Notes: generated from the sequence alone by a model not told the origin. DNA of 64,000 nucleotides from an uncultured Bacteroidia bacterium (GCA_902797035.1 CADBRH010000011.1:27729-91728), one strand, 5' to 3'; shown: positions 16,951 to 25,683, numbered from the stretch's first letter. Numbers and translations: made by a program.

Positions 16951-19109
16951 TATCTCAATGTACGAGAATTATCAATTATCGAAATGGTCCGATGACCGCC
17001 GTCCTGATTAGAGACAGATTTCACCGAGTTATCCTTGAATAAGGTAGTACGAGTCAGGTATTGGCACCCGAAATCTCTCTTTTCGCTATCATTGGAAGAG
17101 AGAATCCAAGAGGCGAACTCGAAACCGGTGGACGATATCCGGTTATCATAGATTATTCCGGCCAGGTTATTATATGTCGCTGGACCGCAATCGGTAACAT
17201 TGTCGTGGAAGGAGAAGGTAAGAACGCCCAACAGGATCTTACCTATGCTTTTGTTGCCGTTCCTGTCGAAAGTGTTGTGGCAAATCTCCAGATCTTTCCC
17301 GTAACTATCCTCGTAGTCAATGTGATAGTTGGTTCCTCCAACCTGAAACAGGGGGATGGTCTTATTCCCGCGATTCTTCGCCCGGTCATTCTTCTCGAAC
17401 TTATTGTGTCGGATTATCGTGCGGTTGCAGCCACCGGAAACACCTCCTCGATGATTGTCATGAATGTGGCAATACTCAATCACGCAATCACTGTTAATCA
17501 CATCGGAGATTGACATGTTATGCTTGACACCTCGGGAACCCACCCCGTCCTCGTGATAGAACTGAAATCGTACACCAGTCTCGTTATCCATAAGCTGGAA
17601 CCGCTCAAGGTATGAGGACGGGATAATCCTTAAAGGACGTTCTGTGGAAATGTTCTTGTTGAACGTCAGCACATCGACATTCAAGTAGATGTTCGGAATC
17701 CTGGTGTAGCCTCTGTTATTGTTGACAGAGAAAACCTTCATCTCCCTCAACTTCCTCGGGACATCCATATTGTCAGGATACCAGCCCGAATAATCAATAT
17801 AATCAGAGACCGTGCATTTCTGATCGTTTCTGGAATCATTGACAATCCGTCCGCCAACATCGACAAACCGGCCTGGATAAGCCTCCCCCACATATTTCAC
17901 TCCAACTGAAGAATACGGGGCGTTATAGTCCTTGAAAAAATCTCCTGCCTGATGCATTATTATCCCGTCACCCATGAAACCGGAGAGGTCCAAATGATGA
18001 AGTCTGATGTTGTGACAATAGCCCGACACCACGATTCCATAGGTATGTTCCTGATTCCTTTCCTTCGGATCAGCATAATCCCTAAGAGCCCTGTCTCCAA
18101 CCAGCATCCCGTTATGTATCTGGACATTGACACAACAGGATAACCAGAACATGTAACATCTTTGCTCGAAGGAGGCACCTTCAGCCTTGTAATACTTAGA
18201 CTTCACCGAGCTATCGAGGATATTGTAGTATGAGCCTCCCCCGAGGTCGATGTCGAATTTCACCAGATCCTGAACGAGGACTTGCCCGCATTCAGGGCTG
18301 TTTTTCTCCCCGACGGTCCTCGGAGTGAAGCAATAGTCATTTTTCGGGAACCGGATCCCATCGTAGCCGTTTTGGGACGCCCACTGGATCGCTTTCGTGA
18401 AACCCACACCGTTACGGTACATCAGGTCGTACTGGCTGTCAGAGTAATGCCCGTCAGAACGTCTTTTCTGGTAGCCTGGAGTGATCCCGAACTTCTTGAT
18501 ATCCACAGTGTAAACCCTCCTAGGAGGGGTGCTGTCCCAAGGGAACAGCGGCTGGTCAGATACTCCCCAAAGGTCAACCAGGGTCTCGAAATAATCCCCC
18601 GAGACCTTGACATTCTTGATCCTGGTCTGCCTGGAGATGCCATAGACAGGCGTGACCCTTGTCTGGTCCATCACAATAGACCCGTTCCGGAGTTCTCCCT
18701 CCTCAAGGTCCAGCACGGAGCCGTATGGCATCACGAGCTTTTTGCCCCCAAGGTCAAAAGTGCCTTCGATAACATACCTGCGAAGTTTCGTGCCGATCAT
18801 CTCCTGGGTCAGGACTTTTCCGTTTCCTCCCCGGAGATAGACTCTTTCCAGACCGGTGATGTCCTGTTTATGGGAATCACCCTCCCGGGCACTCCTTGTG
18901 GACACTTTGGCGGAGCCGCTCGCCCCGCCAACCGACATCAGATCAATCAAGGATATCTCTTTCGGAGTCTCATTGGCTTTAACGATTTCGTCTGGGCTGT
19001 CATTATGAACAGTGTCCGCCCCGGACAATCCTGTCAGGGACGAACACCGTGAGCACCCCAGCATTATCACCGGAGCTATTAGCATAACCAGGCGAATCCT
19101 TCTATTCAT
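16950..19109 (-). CDS. Right-handed beta-helix surface lipoprotein
   Basis: About 719 residues from ATG at 19109; one codon upstream (TTG) gives the same frame. The lipoprotein signal is IRLVMLIAPVIMLGCSRCS, with a lipobox ending at the first Cys. After a linker of about 90 residues come short repeated strands with Asn ladders and His/Gly turns, for example CVIEYCHIHDNHRGGVSGGCN and IIRHNKFEKNDRA, typical of parallel beta-helix proteins. Such folds are found in polysaccharide lyases, epimerases and binding proteins. No lyase catalytic triad could be assigned by eye. Placed between wzc and wzx, it may bind, trim or anchor the capsule on the cell surface. Fold likely, activity unknown. Confidence 0.75.
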   Translation of the reverse strand: MNRRIRLVMLIAPVIMLGCSRCSSLTGLSGADTVHNDSPDEIVKANETPKEISLIDLMSVGGASGSAKVSTRSAREGDSHKQDITGLERVYLRGGNGKVLTQEMIGTKLRRYVIEGTFDLGGKKLVMPYGSVLDLEEGELRNGSIVMDQTRVTPVYGISRQTRIKNVKVSGDYFETLVDLWGVSDQPLFPWDSTPPRRVYTVDIKKFGITPGYQKRRSDGHYSDSQYDLMYRNGVGFTKAIQWASQNGYDGIRFPKNDYCFTPRTVGEKNSPECGQVLVQDLVKFDIDLGGGSYYNILDSSVKSKYYKAEGASFEQRCYMFWLSCCVNVQIHNGMLVGDRALRDYADPKERNQEHTYGIVVSGYCHNIRLHHLDLSGFMGDGIIMHQAGDFFKDYNAPYSSVGVKYVGEAYPGRFVDVGGRIVNDSRNDQKCTVSDYIDYSGWYPDNMDVPRKLREMKVFSVNNNRGYTRIPNIYLNVDVLTFNKNISTERPLRIIPSSYLERFQLMDNETGVRFQFYHEDGVGSRGVKHNMSISDVINSDCVIEYCHIHDNHRGGVSGGCNRTIIRHNKFEKNDRAKNRGNKTIPLFQVGGTNYHIDYEDSYGKDLEICHNTFDRNGNKSIGKILLGVLTFSFHDNVTDCGPATYNNLAGIIYDNRISSTGFEFASWILSSNDSEKRDFGCQYLTRTTLFKDNSVKSVSNQDGGHRTISIIDNSRTLR

Positions 19110-19200
19110 CAATCACTTCCGAAATCAAAGGTAATCAGTCTCTCTTCGCCTCACGGTCCACCGGATAAAGACCCTGAAGCTAACGAGATGGAGTGATTAA

Positions 19201-21609
19201 TTAACTACCGTAGTAACTTGACTTGCCGTAGTAGCCGTAATGACCGTAGTGGCCGTAATGACCATAGTGGCCATAGTAACCGGCGGAAGACGTGGTGCCG
19301 TTCAGCACATAGCAAAGATTCTTGTACTCCCCTGTCTTGTAGAGGTTCTCAAGCTCGGGGATAAGCTCCTTGTCAAGCAAGCCGGCGCGAAGAACGAAAA
19401 CCGTCCTGTCCACATGCTCGTTGATGACCTTGGTGTCCGTCACGATGTCCACGGGAGGGCAGTCGATGATCACGAAGTCATATTCTTTCTTAAGCGAAGC
19501 GATGATATCACCGAAACGTCGGTCCGCGATAAGCTCTGCGGGGTTAGGAGGCACTGTGCCTATAGGCAGCACATCCAGAGTGGGGTAATCCGGGGAATGA
19601 TGGACCAGCTCCTTGATGTCCCCGACCTTGCCTGCCAGATAATCGCTCAAGCCCTTCTCGGGATTGTCGATGAACGAGGAGAGCGATCCGTGGCGCAGGT
19701 CACCGTCAACAACGAGAACTTTCTTCTCCTTGATGGCCAGACAGATCGCGAGATTCATGGAGAGGAAAGACTTACCGGAGCCGGGGTTGAACGATGTGAT
19801 GGAGACCACATTCGCCTTCGGATCCTTCGTCATGAACTCGAGGTTTGTCCTCATGACCCGGAAAGCCTCATTGACCATATTCCTGCTCCCTGGCTTGACA
19901 ACGACCGTGTTGTCGGCCACCTCGGTACGGACCACTTTTTTGAGAAATCCCTTCTTCTTCGAAGCCAACGGGATTTCCCCCAAAGAAGGCATCGAAAGGT
20001 TCTTGAGATCTTTGCGGGTGTGGATCTTGGTGTCGGAAGCCATGATAATGAAGAGCACAGCCAACGGGATAAGGAGACCGATGAGGAAGGCTATCAGCAA
20101 TATCTTGTTTCTCTCCGGGGCGATAGGCCCGTAGGAGATGGGATGCTTGATCACACGTGTGTTGTAGGCCGTGAAAGCCTGCGATAGCTCATTTTCCTCC
20201 CTCTTCTGGAGAAGGAAGAGATACAGGCTTTGTTTGACACCCTGCTGTCTTTCAACTGTGAGGAGTTCTCTCGCCTGATTCGGATTGGCCGCGATCCTGG
20301 CCGAGTTCCTTCTTGACTGGCTTTGCAGGCTGCTGTACTGGGTGTTGAGATTCAAAATCTCATTCTCGACAGACTGTGCGATGGACTCCCGCATTGTCTG
20401 GAGAGCCTTGTCCATGTCCTTCACAAGGACATTGTTGACTCCGGAGTTGTCCACCAGGTTGTTTCTCTCGATCAATTGAGCGTTATAGTCATTGATCCTA
20501 GTGTCAATCGCGGAGTTCGAGATGCCGATATTCGCCGGTAGAGGCTGGTTGTTGCCGCCCTCGTTGGCGAGATAGTTCTTGACGTAGCGGGCCATGTACA
20601 GCTGGTTGTTGATGCTCTGCATCTGCTGGTTGATGACAGCGCTCTGCTGCATGTACATGTCGGCGGCCGCCCCGACATCTGGAATCATGTTAGCGGACTT
20701 GAACTCGGAGATGTCGGAATCGACTCCGGCCAGCTCGCCCTCAATCACCTTGAGCCTGTCGTTGATGAACTCGGAGGTGGCGTTGGCCAACATATTCTTG
20801 TCCTGCACCCATTTCACGTTATATACAGAGATCAGGGTGCTGAGAATGTCCTGCCCGCGCTGAGTGGAGACATCGTTTATCTCAAGATTGATCACGTCGG
20901 ACATCTTGTCATCGAGCTCTACCTGGAGTTTGCTCACATAAGAAGAGACTGTCCCTTTCATGCTACTCCTAGTCACAACGATGTCGCGTTCATATCCATT
21001 TTTCGGATAATACTTGGTCTTGGAGACCACCACAAGCCCCACAGGAGTAGATAAAGTGTCTCCTATCGCCCCGGTGACAGTCTTGTCCTTGATCTTCTCG
21101 TTCCACTTGACGAAATCAGTCATCTTGACCTTGTCGTCCTTGGAGACCGAGACCGTGAAAGAGGCCGACAGATTGTCCTCGGCACCAGGCATCTCCACCG
21201 AAATCGGTAGACTGGTTCCGTAAAGGGTGTAAGCGTACCTGCGCCCGATGGTCTGGTAGTTCATGTAAAGCTTGAGCCTGTCCACGACCTCGCTCATGAT
21301 GTCAGGCGACTTGAATGCCCTGACCTCGTTGAACACATTGGTCCTGGTAGTGAATAATCCCATGCTGCTGAACTCGTTGGAGTTGTCGTAAGAGCGCCCG
21401 CGGGTGTCGGACTTTATCTGGACCTCCGCGGAGGAATTATAAACTGGAACAGTAGTGATTATCAAATACATCCCGACCCCGAGACAGACCAGCAGCGAGA
21501 GGACGAACCAGTACCACCTCGAAAGGCAGCGCCTCAAGAAATCCTTGAGGTTGAATATCTCTTCCTGCTGTACAGTGGTGTTGGTGTTATTGGTCTCTGT
21601 GTTTTCCAT
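19201..21609 (-). CDS. wzc: Wzc-like polysaccharide co-polymerase and tyrosine autokinase
   Basis: An 802-residue inner-membrane protein. The first membrane segment is near residue 30 (WYWFVLSLLVCLGVGMYL), a long periplasmic region with coiled coil follows, and the second segment (ILLIAFLIGLLIPLAVLFI) is near residue 505. The cytoplasmic BY-kinase domain has Walker A GSGKSFLSMNLA at about residue 612, Walker A' VVDGDLRHGS near 635 and Walker B FVIIDCPPVD near 718. The tail from about residue 775 is unusually tyrosine-rich, with repeated Gly-His-Tyr units (GHYGHYGHYGHYG). Cycles of tail phosphorylation are known to control chain length in this family. It is followed downstream by the beta-helix gene and preceded four bases away by the Wza-like gene. 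Confidence 0.93.
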   Translation of the reverse strand: MENTETNNTNTTVQQEEIFNLKDFLRRCLSRWYWFVLSLLVCLGVGMYLIITTVPVYNSSAEVQIKSDTRGRSYDNSNEFSSMGLFTTRTNVFNEVRAFKSPDIMSEVVDRLKLYMNYQTIGRRYAYTLYGTSLPISVEMPGAEDNLSASFTVSVSKDDKVKMTDFVKWNEKIKDKTVTGAIGDTLSTPVGLVVVSKTKYYPKNGYERDIVVTRSSMKGTVSSYVSKLQVELDDKMSDVINLEINDVSTQRGQDILSTLISVYNVKWVQDKNMLANATSEFINDRLKVIEGELAGVDSDISEFKSANMIPDVGAAADMYMQQSAVINQQMQSINNQLYMARYVKNYLANEGGNNQPLPANIGISNSAIDTRINDYNAQLIERNNLVDNSGVNNVLVKDMDKALQTMRESIAQSVENEILNLNTQYSSLQSQSRRNSARIAANPNQARELLTVERQQGVKQSLYLFLLQKREENELSQAFTAYNTRVIKHPISYGPIAPERNKILLIAFLIGLLIPLAVLFIIMASDTKIHTRKDLKNLSMPSLGEIPLASKKKGFLKKVVRTEVADNTVVVKPGSRNMVNEAFRVMRTNLEFMTKDPKANVVSITSFNPGSGKSFLSMNLAICLAIKEKKVLVVDGDLRHGSLSSFIDNPEKGLSDYLAGKVGDIKELVHHSPDYPTLDVLPIGTVPPNPAELIADRRFGDIIASLKKEYDFVIIDCPPVDIVTDTKVINEHVDRTVFVLRAGLLDKELIPELENLYKTGEYKNLCYVLNGTTSSAGYYGHYGHYGHYGHYGYYGKSSYYGS

Positions 21610-21613
21610 AATT

Positions 21614-22411
21614 CTATTTCACTAAACTAAAGACAATCATAGTGACGGACGAGGCGAGCGACGCGAGGCTCATCCAGAACGAGGTGGAGCGGACGTTGTT
21701 GCCGTTGACCGTGGATTGACGCTTACGGACGTTATTAGGCTCGACATAGATCACATCGTTCTGCTGAAGGTAATACGCGGGAGAGGAATACAGGCTAGCG
21801 GCGGAGCAAAGGTCAATCTGGTAAGTACGCTCGTACCCACCCTCGTTCCGGAGGACTTTGATGTTATCCCTCTTCCCGAAGATCGTCAGGTCTCCGGCGG
21901 CCGCGATGGCGTCGGTGACGGTCACACCATCTTTGGTGATGGCGAAACGCCCGGGCTTGTTGACCTCACCGAGAATCTGATAAGTGAGATTCAGGAAATC
22001 GACGGTCACGACCACCTCGGAGGCCTGCTCGCGCTCGATCAGTTCCTCCTTGATCATACGGGCTATCTGCTCCCTGGTCTTTCCGGCCACGAGTATCCTC
22101 CCTAAAACGGGAAAATCGATGTAGCCATCCATCCCGACATTATAGCCTATCGTCGAGGTGGAGGAATCAATGACATCATCACTGCCTCCCATACGCTTCG
22201 ATACCGTCGGAAGGTTGAATAAAGTCGTGAGCTTCGCTGTCGGGCAGTTGACGATGATCGAGATGGCGTCTCCGGGCTGGATGACTATCTCCTTTTTGGG
22301 AGCCACGGAGGGGACCACGCTGTCGGTGTCCTTGAAGTACGCGATCTTCCTTGGAGCCGAGCATGACACCAGCGAGACCAAGGCGATGGCGAAAAGTAAA
22401 GTTCTCTTCAT
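21614..22411 (-). CDS. wza: Wza-like polysaccharide export lipoprotein
   Basis: A 265-residue outer-membrane export protein. The signal peptide ends in a lipobox, LVSLVSCSAPRK, with the acylated Cys near residue 18. The poly-export domain starts near KKEIVIQPGDAISIIVNCP and SLBB-type segments follow (YQILGEVNKPGRFAI, DAIAAAGDLTIFGKRDNI, LQQNDVIYVEP). The C-terminal hydrophobic stretch (MSLASLASSVTMIVFSL) is usual for the Bacteroidetes form. It forms the channel through which the capsule leaves the cell and works with the Wzc-like protein encoded four bases downstream. Confidence 0.93.
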   Translation of the reverse strand: MKRTLLFAIALVSLVSCSAPRKIAYFKDTDSVVPSVAPKKEIVIQPGDAISIIVNCPTAKLTTLFNLPTVSKRMGGSDDVIDSSTSTIGYNVGMDGYIDFPVLGRILVAGKTREQIARMIKEELIEREQASEVVVTVDFLNLTYQILGEVNKPGRFAITKDGVTVTDAIAAAGDLTIFGKRDNIKVLRNEGGYERTYQIDLCSAASLYSSPAYYLQQNDVIYVEPNNVRKRQSTVNGNNVRSTSFWMSLASLASSVTMIVFSLVK

Positions 22412-22445
22412 TATTCTTTCGTGTTATTTGTTATTATTCAATCTG

Positions 22446-22973
22446 TTATTCGATTTTCTGGAGGCAGGACGGAGGGATGAAACGGGTCGCGAAAGCGGCG
22501 ACTCCCTCGATGGTCACTATCAGTTTACGGTCATGTCGGATCCTCTTGATATGCCCCTCAAAACCTTTGAATATCCCCTCGGTCACCCTGACCCTGTCCC
22601 CGGTATGGTACTTGGGCAGGTCTTCCCCGAGATATTCAAGCCCGGATTCCCTCAAGCGGCAAAGCTCCCTGAACATGTCCATCTGGCGGTCCGGAACCAC
22701 AAGCGGCCCGTTGGACACGCGGTCATGGTAGGGCGAGATCGTGCCGTTGAACTTGGCTCTCAGCTGTCTCAAGGTCTCGGGATCGGTCCTGACAAACATC
22801 AGCGAGCGGACAAGAGGCTCCTCAACAAAGCGGAATCCATCCGGAGAGGGTTTCTCGACAAGACGGGAGGGGTAGAAGCGCTCCAAATCCTCCTCATCCA
22901 ACGCCTTGATGACGGCGTCCGCCCTTCCGAAGAACACCCTCAAAGGATACCAATATGTCTTCTTCTCTGCCAT
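22446..22973 (-). CDS. upxY: UpxY-family transcription antiterminator
   Basis: A 175-residue NusG-like protein. The NGN domain starts TYWYPLRVFFGRADAVIKAL and continues through VEEPLVRSLMFVRTD; the KOW domain is KYHTGDRVRVTEGIFKGFEG near residues 128-147. UpxY proteins bind RNA polymerase at the leader of their own capsule operon and let it read to the distal genes. Position first in a capsule operon of more than 22 kb fits this role. No upxZ-type inhibitor gene follows. The upstream leader has a -7 promoter element and a hairpin, listed separately. Confidence 0.93.
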   Translation of the reverse strand: MAEKKTYWYPLRVFFGRADAVIKALDEEDLERFYPSRLVEKPSPDGFRFVEEPLVRSLMFVRTDPETLRQLRAKFNGTISPYHDRVSNGPLVVPDRQMDMFRELCRLRESGLEYLGEDLPKYHTGDRVRVTEGIFKGFEGHIKRIRHDRKLIVTIEGVAAFATRFIPPSCLQKIE

Positions 22974-23063
22974 ATCCCACTGACATTCAGTCAGTTCAAC
23001 ACTTTATATCCCCTTAGCTCCAAAGCAAGGGCGTCCCACGGTCGTCAGTTTGTCTGTCCACTG

Positions 23064-23095
23064 ATCCCGAGCCGCTCCAATCCAAGAGCGGGATT
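23064..23095 (-). promoter_or_regulatory. Hairpin in the upxY leader
   Basis: ATCCCG at 23064-23069 can pair with CGGGAT at 23090-23095, and CCGCTC at 23072-23077 pairs with GAGCGG at 23086-23091, so two mutually exclusive stems share the right arm. It lies just after the predicted start of the leader RNA. A role as pause or antiterminator loading site is inferred from what is known of UpxY leaders, not shown by the sequence. Confidence 0.45.
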
Positions 23096-23113
23096 CGCGA
23101 CCGATTTAACTTA

Positions 23114-23121
23114 CAAATGTA
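23114..23121 (-). promoter_or_regulatory. Predicted -7 element for the capsule operon
   Basis: Read on the minus strand this is TACATTTG, a full match to the Bacteroidetes TAnnTTTG element. The upstream -33 TTTG box is only partly matched (TGTTTA at 23135-23140, spacing short). Transcription would start near 23107 and leave a leader of roughly 130 bases before upxY, a length in which UpxY-dependent antitermination could act. Confidence 0.5.
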
Positions 23122-23256
23122 GCCATTTTTGTCCTAAACACCGCATTTTTATTATCAACATTGCTTAATTTATACCATATAATTACACGCGAGGCTCATT
23201 CTAGCCCCTTCACACCAACAGAGACCCAACCATTCGAAAGGTTAACAAGCGGAATA

Positions 23257-23274
23257 AAAAACCTGCGGGTTTTT
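23257..23274. terminator. Possible bidirectional Rho-independent hairpin
   Basis: AAAAACC at 23257-23263, loop TGCG, then GGTTTTT at 23268-23274 give a seven-pair stem with an A-run on one side and a T-run on the other, so it could act in either direction. Its place between two divergently read genes is unusual, because neither gene needs a terminator there. It may insulate the two promoters. The stem is short and AT-rich, so confidence is limited. Confidence 0.35.
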
Positions 23275-23356
23275 CAAGGGAAATTATTAGATTCGCGGGA
23301 CTTGATCAGACTATCAAATATTACCGATATAACCACGTGAAAAGAACAGCATAGTC

Positions 23357-24199
23357 ATGTTCAAAATCCTGAAACGAGAGATGCTGACCCCGAACATCTG
23401 CAAGATGGTGGTGTCGGCTCCCAGGATCGCCAAATCCGCGCTTCCCGGGCAGTTCCTTATCGTCCTCGCTGGTGAGAAGGGCGAGCGTATTCCGTTAACA
23501 ATCAGCGACTACGACCGCGAGGTCGGCACGGTGACGATCGTCACCCAGCTCATCGGAGCCTCCTCCGCGGCAATCATCGCGAAAGAGGAGGGAGAGTTCT
23601 TCCGCGACGTCGTCGGCCCTCTTGGCAATCCCTCCGCTTTCGTGAACATGAGCGACGAGGAGCTCAAGGGGCAGCGCTACATGTTCATAGCCGGCGGCCT
23701 AGGCACCGCTCCGGTCTATCCGCAGGCCAAGTGGCTGCATGACCGCGGGGTGGCCGTGGACGTCATCATCGGCGCCCGCACCAAGGACCTGCTGATCTAC
23801 ACCGAGGAGCTCGGCTCGGCCTGCGACAACCTCTACCTCTGCACCGATGACGGCAGCGTAGGCTTCCATGGGGTCGGCACCGCCTGCCTTGAGGACCTCG
23901 TCTCGAAGGGAAAGGAATATACCCAGGCCGTGGCCATAGGACCGATGATCATGATGAAGTTCGCCACTCTCACATGCAAGAAGCTCTCGATACCTATTGA
24001 TGTGAGTCTGAATATGTTGATGGTTGACGGAACCGGCATGTGCGGGGCCTGCAGGGTCACCGTGGCCGGAAAGACAAAGTTCGCCTGTGTGGACGGGCCG
24101 GAGTTCAACGGCTACGATGTGGACTTCGACGAGGCGATGCGCCGTCTGGGACAGTATAAGGCCGAGGAGGCTGAGGAAAAAGCTAAATACGTGAAGTGA
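23357..24199 (+). CDS. nfnA: NfnA-type ferredoxin-NADP+ reductase / sulfide dehydrogenase beta subunit
   Basis: A 280-residue FAD/NAD-binding reductase. The FAD-binding barrel comes first (PGQFLIVLAGEKGERIPLTI near residues 31-50), then the nucleotide-binding fold (MFIAGGLGTAPVYPQ near 110-125), then the [2Fe-2S] ligand segment MCGACRVTV near residue 228 with a fourth Cys in KFACVDGPEF. In NfnAB the small subunit receives NADH electrons while the large subunit handles NADPH and ferredoxin. The gene for the large subunit follows after one base. The pair could bifurcate electrons (NADH, ferredoxin, NADPH) or act with glutamate synthase; the sequence does not decide. Confidence 0.88.
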   Translation: MFKILKREMLTPNICKMVVSAPRIAKSALPGQFLIVLAGEKGERIPLTISDYDREVGTVTIVTQLIGASSAAIIAKEEGEFFRDVVGPLGNPSAFVNMSDEELKGQRYMFIAGGLGTAPVYPQAKWLHDRGVAVDVIIGARTKDLLIYTEELGSACDNLYLCTDDGSVGFHGVGTACLEDLVSKGKEYTQAVAIGPMIMMKFATLTCKKLSIPIDVSLNMLMVDGTGMCGACRVTVAGKTKFACVDGPEFNGYDVDFDEAMRRLGQYKAEEAEEKAKYVK

Positions 24200-24200
24200 T

Positions 24201-25682
24201 ATGGCAGAGAGGATTCCAAGAGTACCGGTCAGGGAGCAGGATCCCAAGGTACGCGCCCATAATTTCGAGGAGGTATGCTACGGATACAACCTCGAGGAAG
24301 CGACAACAGAGGCGTCAAGGTGCCTCCACTGCAAGAACCCGCGTTGCGTGACGGCTTGCCCCGTCGCTGTCAAGATCCCGGAGTTCATCGCCAAGGTCAA
24401 GGAGGGCGACATCGCCGGCGCCGCCGCCATAATAGCCGAGGATTCCTCGTTGCCGGCTGTCTGCGGCCGCGTGTGCCCGCAGGAGAGCCAGTGCGAAGGT
24501 AGTTGCGTGCTGGGCGTCAGGGGCGAGAGCGTGGCCATCGGCAAGCTCGAGCGCTTCGTCGCCGACTATACCGCCGCTGAAACTCCAAAGGGGGAAAAGA
24601 CATTACCCCCTGAGGGACGTGCCACCCGCGGCACGGAAGCGGGGGGACCTCTGGCGGAGCCAGTGGTGGGGTCGGCGGAGCCGACTCCCGAAGGGGGTAA
24701 TGTCTTTCCCCCGAAGAAGGTCGCTATCATCGGCTCCGGACCCGCTGGTTTGGCCTGCGCGTCAGACCTCGCGAAGTGGGGCTACGACGTCACAATCTTC
24801 GAGGCTCTACACAAGGCAGGAGGCGTCCTGGAGTATGGGATACCTGAGTTCAGGCTCCCGAAAGAGGCTGTACTGAAGCGTGAGATAGACGCTGTTAAAG
24901 CATTAGGAGTCAAGATTGAGACCGACGTCATTATCGGCAGGACAGTCAGCATCGACAGCCTAATCGACAACGAGGGCTTCGAGGCCGTGTTTGTCGGCAC
25001 AGGAGCCGGTCTTCCCAAGTTCATGGGCATCCCCGGTGAGAACCTCAACGGTGTGTTCTCCGCCAACGAGTTCCTGACACGCAACAACCTCATGAAGGCT
25101 TTCCGAGAGGACTACCTCACCCCGATCCACGCCGGCAAGAAATGCTGCGTCGTCGGAGGAGGAAACGTCGCCATGGACGCCGCCAGGACAGCCCTCAGGC
25201 TCGGCGCCGAGACATCTATCGTCTATCGCCGCACCGAGGTCGAACTTCCCGCCAGAAAGGAGGAGGTCCATCACGCCAAGGAGGAAGGCATCGACTTCCA
25301 GATGCTGACCAATCCCGTGGAGATCATCGGCGACGAGAACGGCTGGGTGAAGGCCCTTAAATGCATCAGGATGGAGCTCGGTGAGCCCGACGAGAGCGGC
25401 CGCCGCTCCCCTGTCCCGATTCCCGGCTCGGAGTTCGAGATTCCTACCGAGACCGTCATCATGGCCCTCGGAACCGCCCCTAACCCTCTGATTGTCAACA
25501 CGACCAACGGCCTTCAGGCCACCCGAAGGGGCGGACTCGTGGCCGACGAGGAGGGACGCACCACACGTGAGGGGATATTCGCCGGAGGAGACGCCGTTAC
25601 GGGCGCCGCCACCGTGATTCTCGCCATGGGCGCAGGAAGGAAGGCCGCCAAGGCGATCGACGAGTACCTAAAGTCCAAGTGA
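24201..25682 (+). CDS. nfnB: NfnB/GltA-type NADPH-dependent oxidoreductase with in-frame palindromic insertion
   Basis: A 493-residue iron-sulfur flavoprotein. The N-terminal domain binds two [4Fe-4S] clusters (CLHCKNPRCVTACP near residues 41-54 and CGRVCPQESQCEGSC near 89-103). The FAD site is IIGSGPAGLACASDLA near 175 and the NADPH site VVGGGNVAMDAARTA near 316. It would reduce or oxidise NADP(H) together with the preceding subunit. Relatives are about 450-470 residues long and pass directly from the Fe-S domain to the FAD motif. Here about 41 extra residues rich in Gly, Pro and Glu (about 130-171) lie at that junction, coded by a palindromic element at 24590-24712. The reading frame stays open, so the protein is probably functional. 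Confidence 0.9.
   Translation: MAERIPRVPVREQDPKVRAHNFEEVCYGYNLEEATTEASRCLHCKNPRCVTACPVAVKIPEFIAKVKEGDIAGAAAIIAEDSSLPAVCGRVCPQESQCEGSCVLGVRGESVAIGKLERFVADYTAAETPKGEKTLPPEGRATRGTEAGGPLAEPVVGSAEPTPEGGNVFPPKKVAIIGSGPAGLACASDLAKWGYDVTIFEALHKAGGVLEYGIPEFRLPKEAVLKREIDAVKALGVKIETDVIIGRTVSIDSLIDNEGFEAVFVGTGAGLPKFMGIPGENLNGVFSANEFLTRNNLMKAFREDYLTPIHAGKKCCVVGGGNVAMDAARTALRLGAETSIVYRRTEVELPARKEEVHHAKEEGIDFQMLTNPVEIIGDENGWVKALKCIRMELGEPDESGRRSPVPIPGSEFEIPTETVIMALGTAPNPLIVNTTNGLQATRRGGLVADEEGRTTREGIFAGGDAVTGAATVILAMGAGRKAAKAIDEYLKSK
24590..24712. repeat. Palindromic element inserted in frame in nfnB-like gene
   Basis: A 123-base block (41 codons) bounded by inverted arms at 24590-24611 and 24692-24712. 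The arms match at 21 of 22 positions with one missing base. Each arm is itself able to fold, having GGGGG at one end and CCCCC at the other. Between them are smaller hairpins: GTGCC/GGCAC near 24619-24634, CTGGC-GGA-GCCAG near 24651-24663 and GTCGGC-GGA-GCCGAC at 24671-24685. Its length is a multiple of three and no stop is created. The layout is shared with the intergenic element at 57029-57212. Confidence 0.85.
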
Positions 25683-25683
25683 T

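Larger units (their letters stand above)
22974..23356. other. Divergent intergenic region with capsule-operon leader
   Basis: This 383-base gap separates the leftward capsule operon from the rightward NfnAB-like pair. It holds a -7-like promoter element (23114-23121, minus), a leader hairpin (23064-23095), an A/T-flanked hairpin (23257-23274) and AT-rich sequence between 23146 and 23190. I looked for inverted repeats that could flank an invertible promoter, as in Bacteroides capsule loci, and found none. No small gene is evident. Confidence 0.6.

Noticed and set aside
18282-19052. Plus-strand open frame inside the beta-helix lipoprotein gene
   Set aside because: Antisense frame without recognisable features; the minus-strand gene has a lipoprotein signal and beta-helix pattern.
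22974-23356. Invertible capsule promoter
   Set aside because: No pair of inverted repeats flanks the predicted promoter, and there is no recombinase gene nearby. Only a short direct repeat (GATTCGCG at about 23092 and 23290) was seen.
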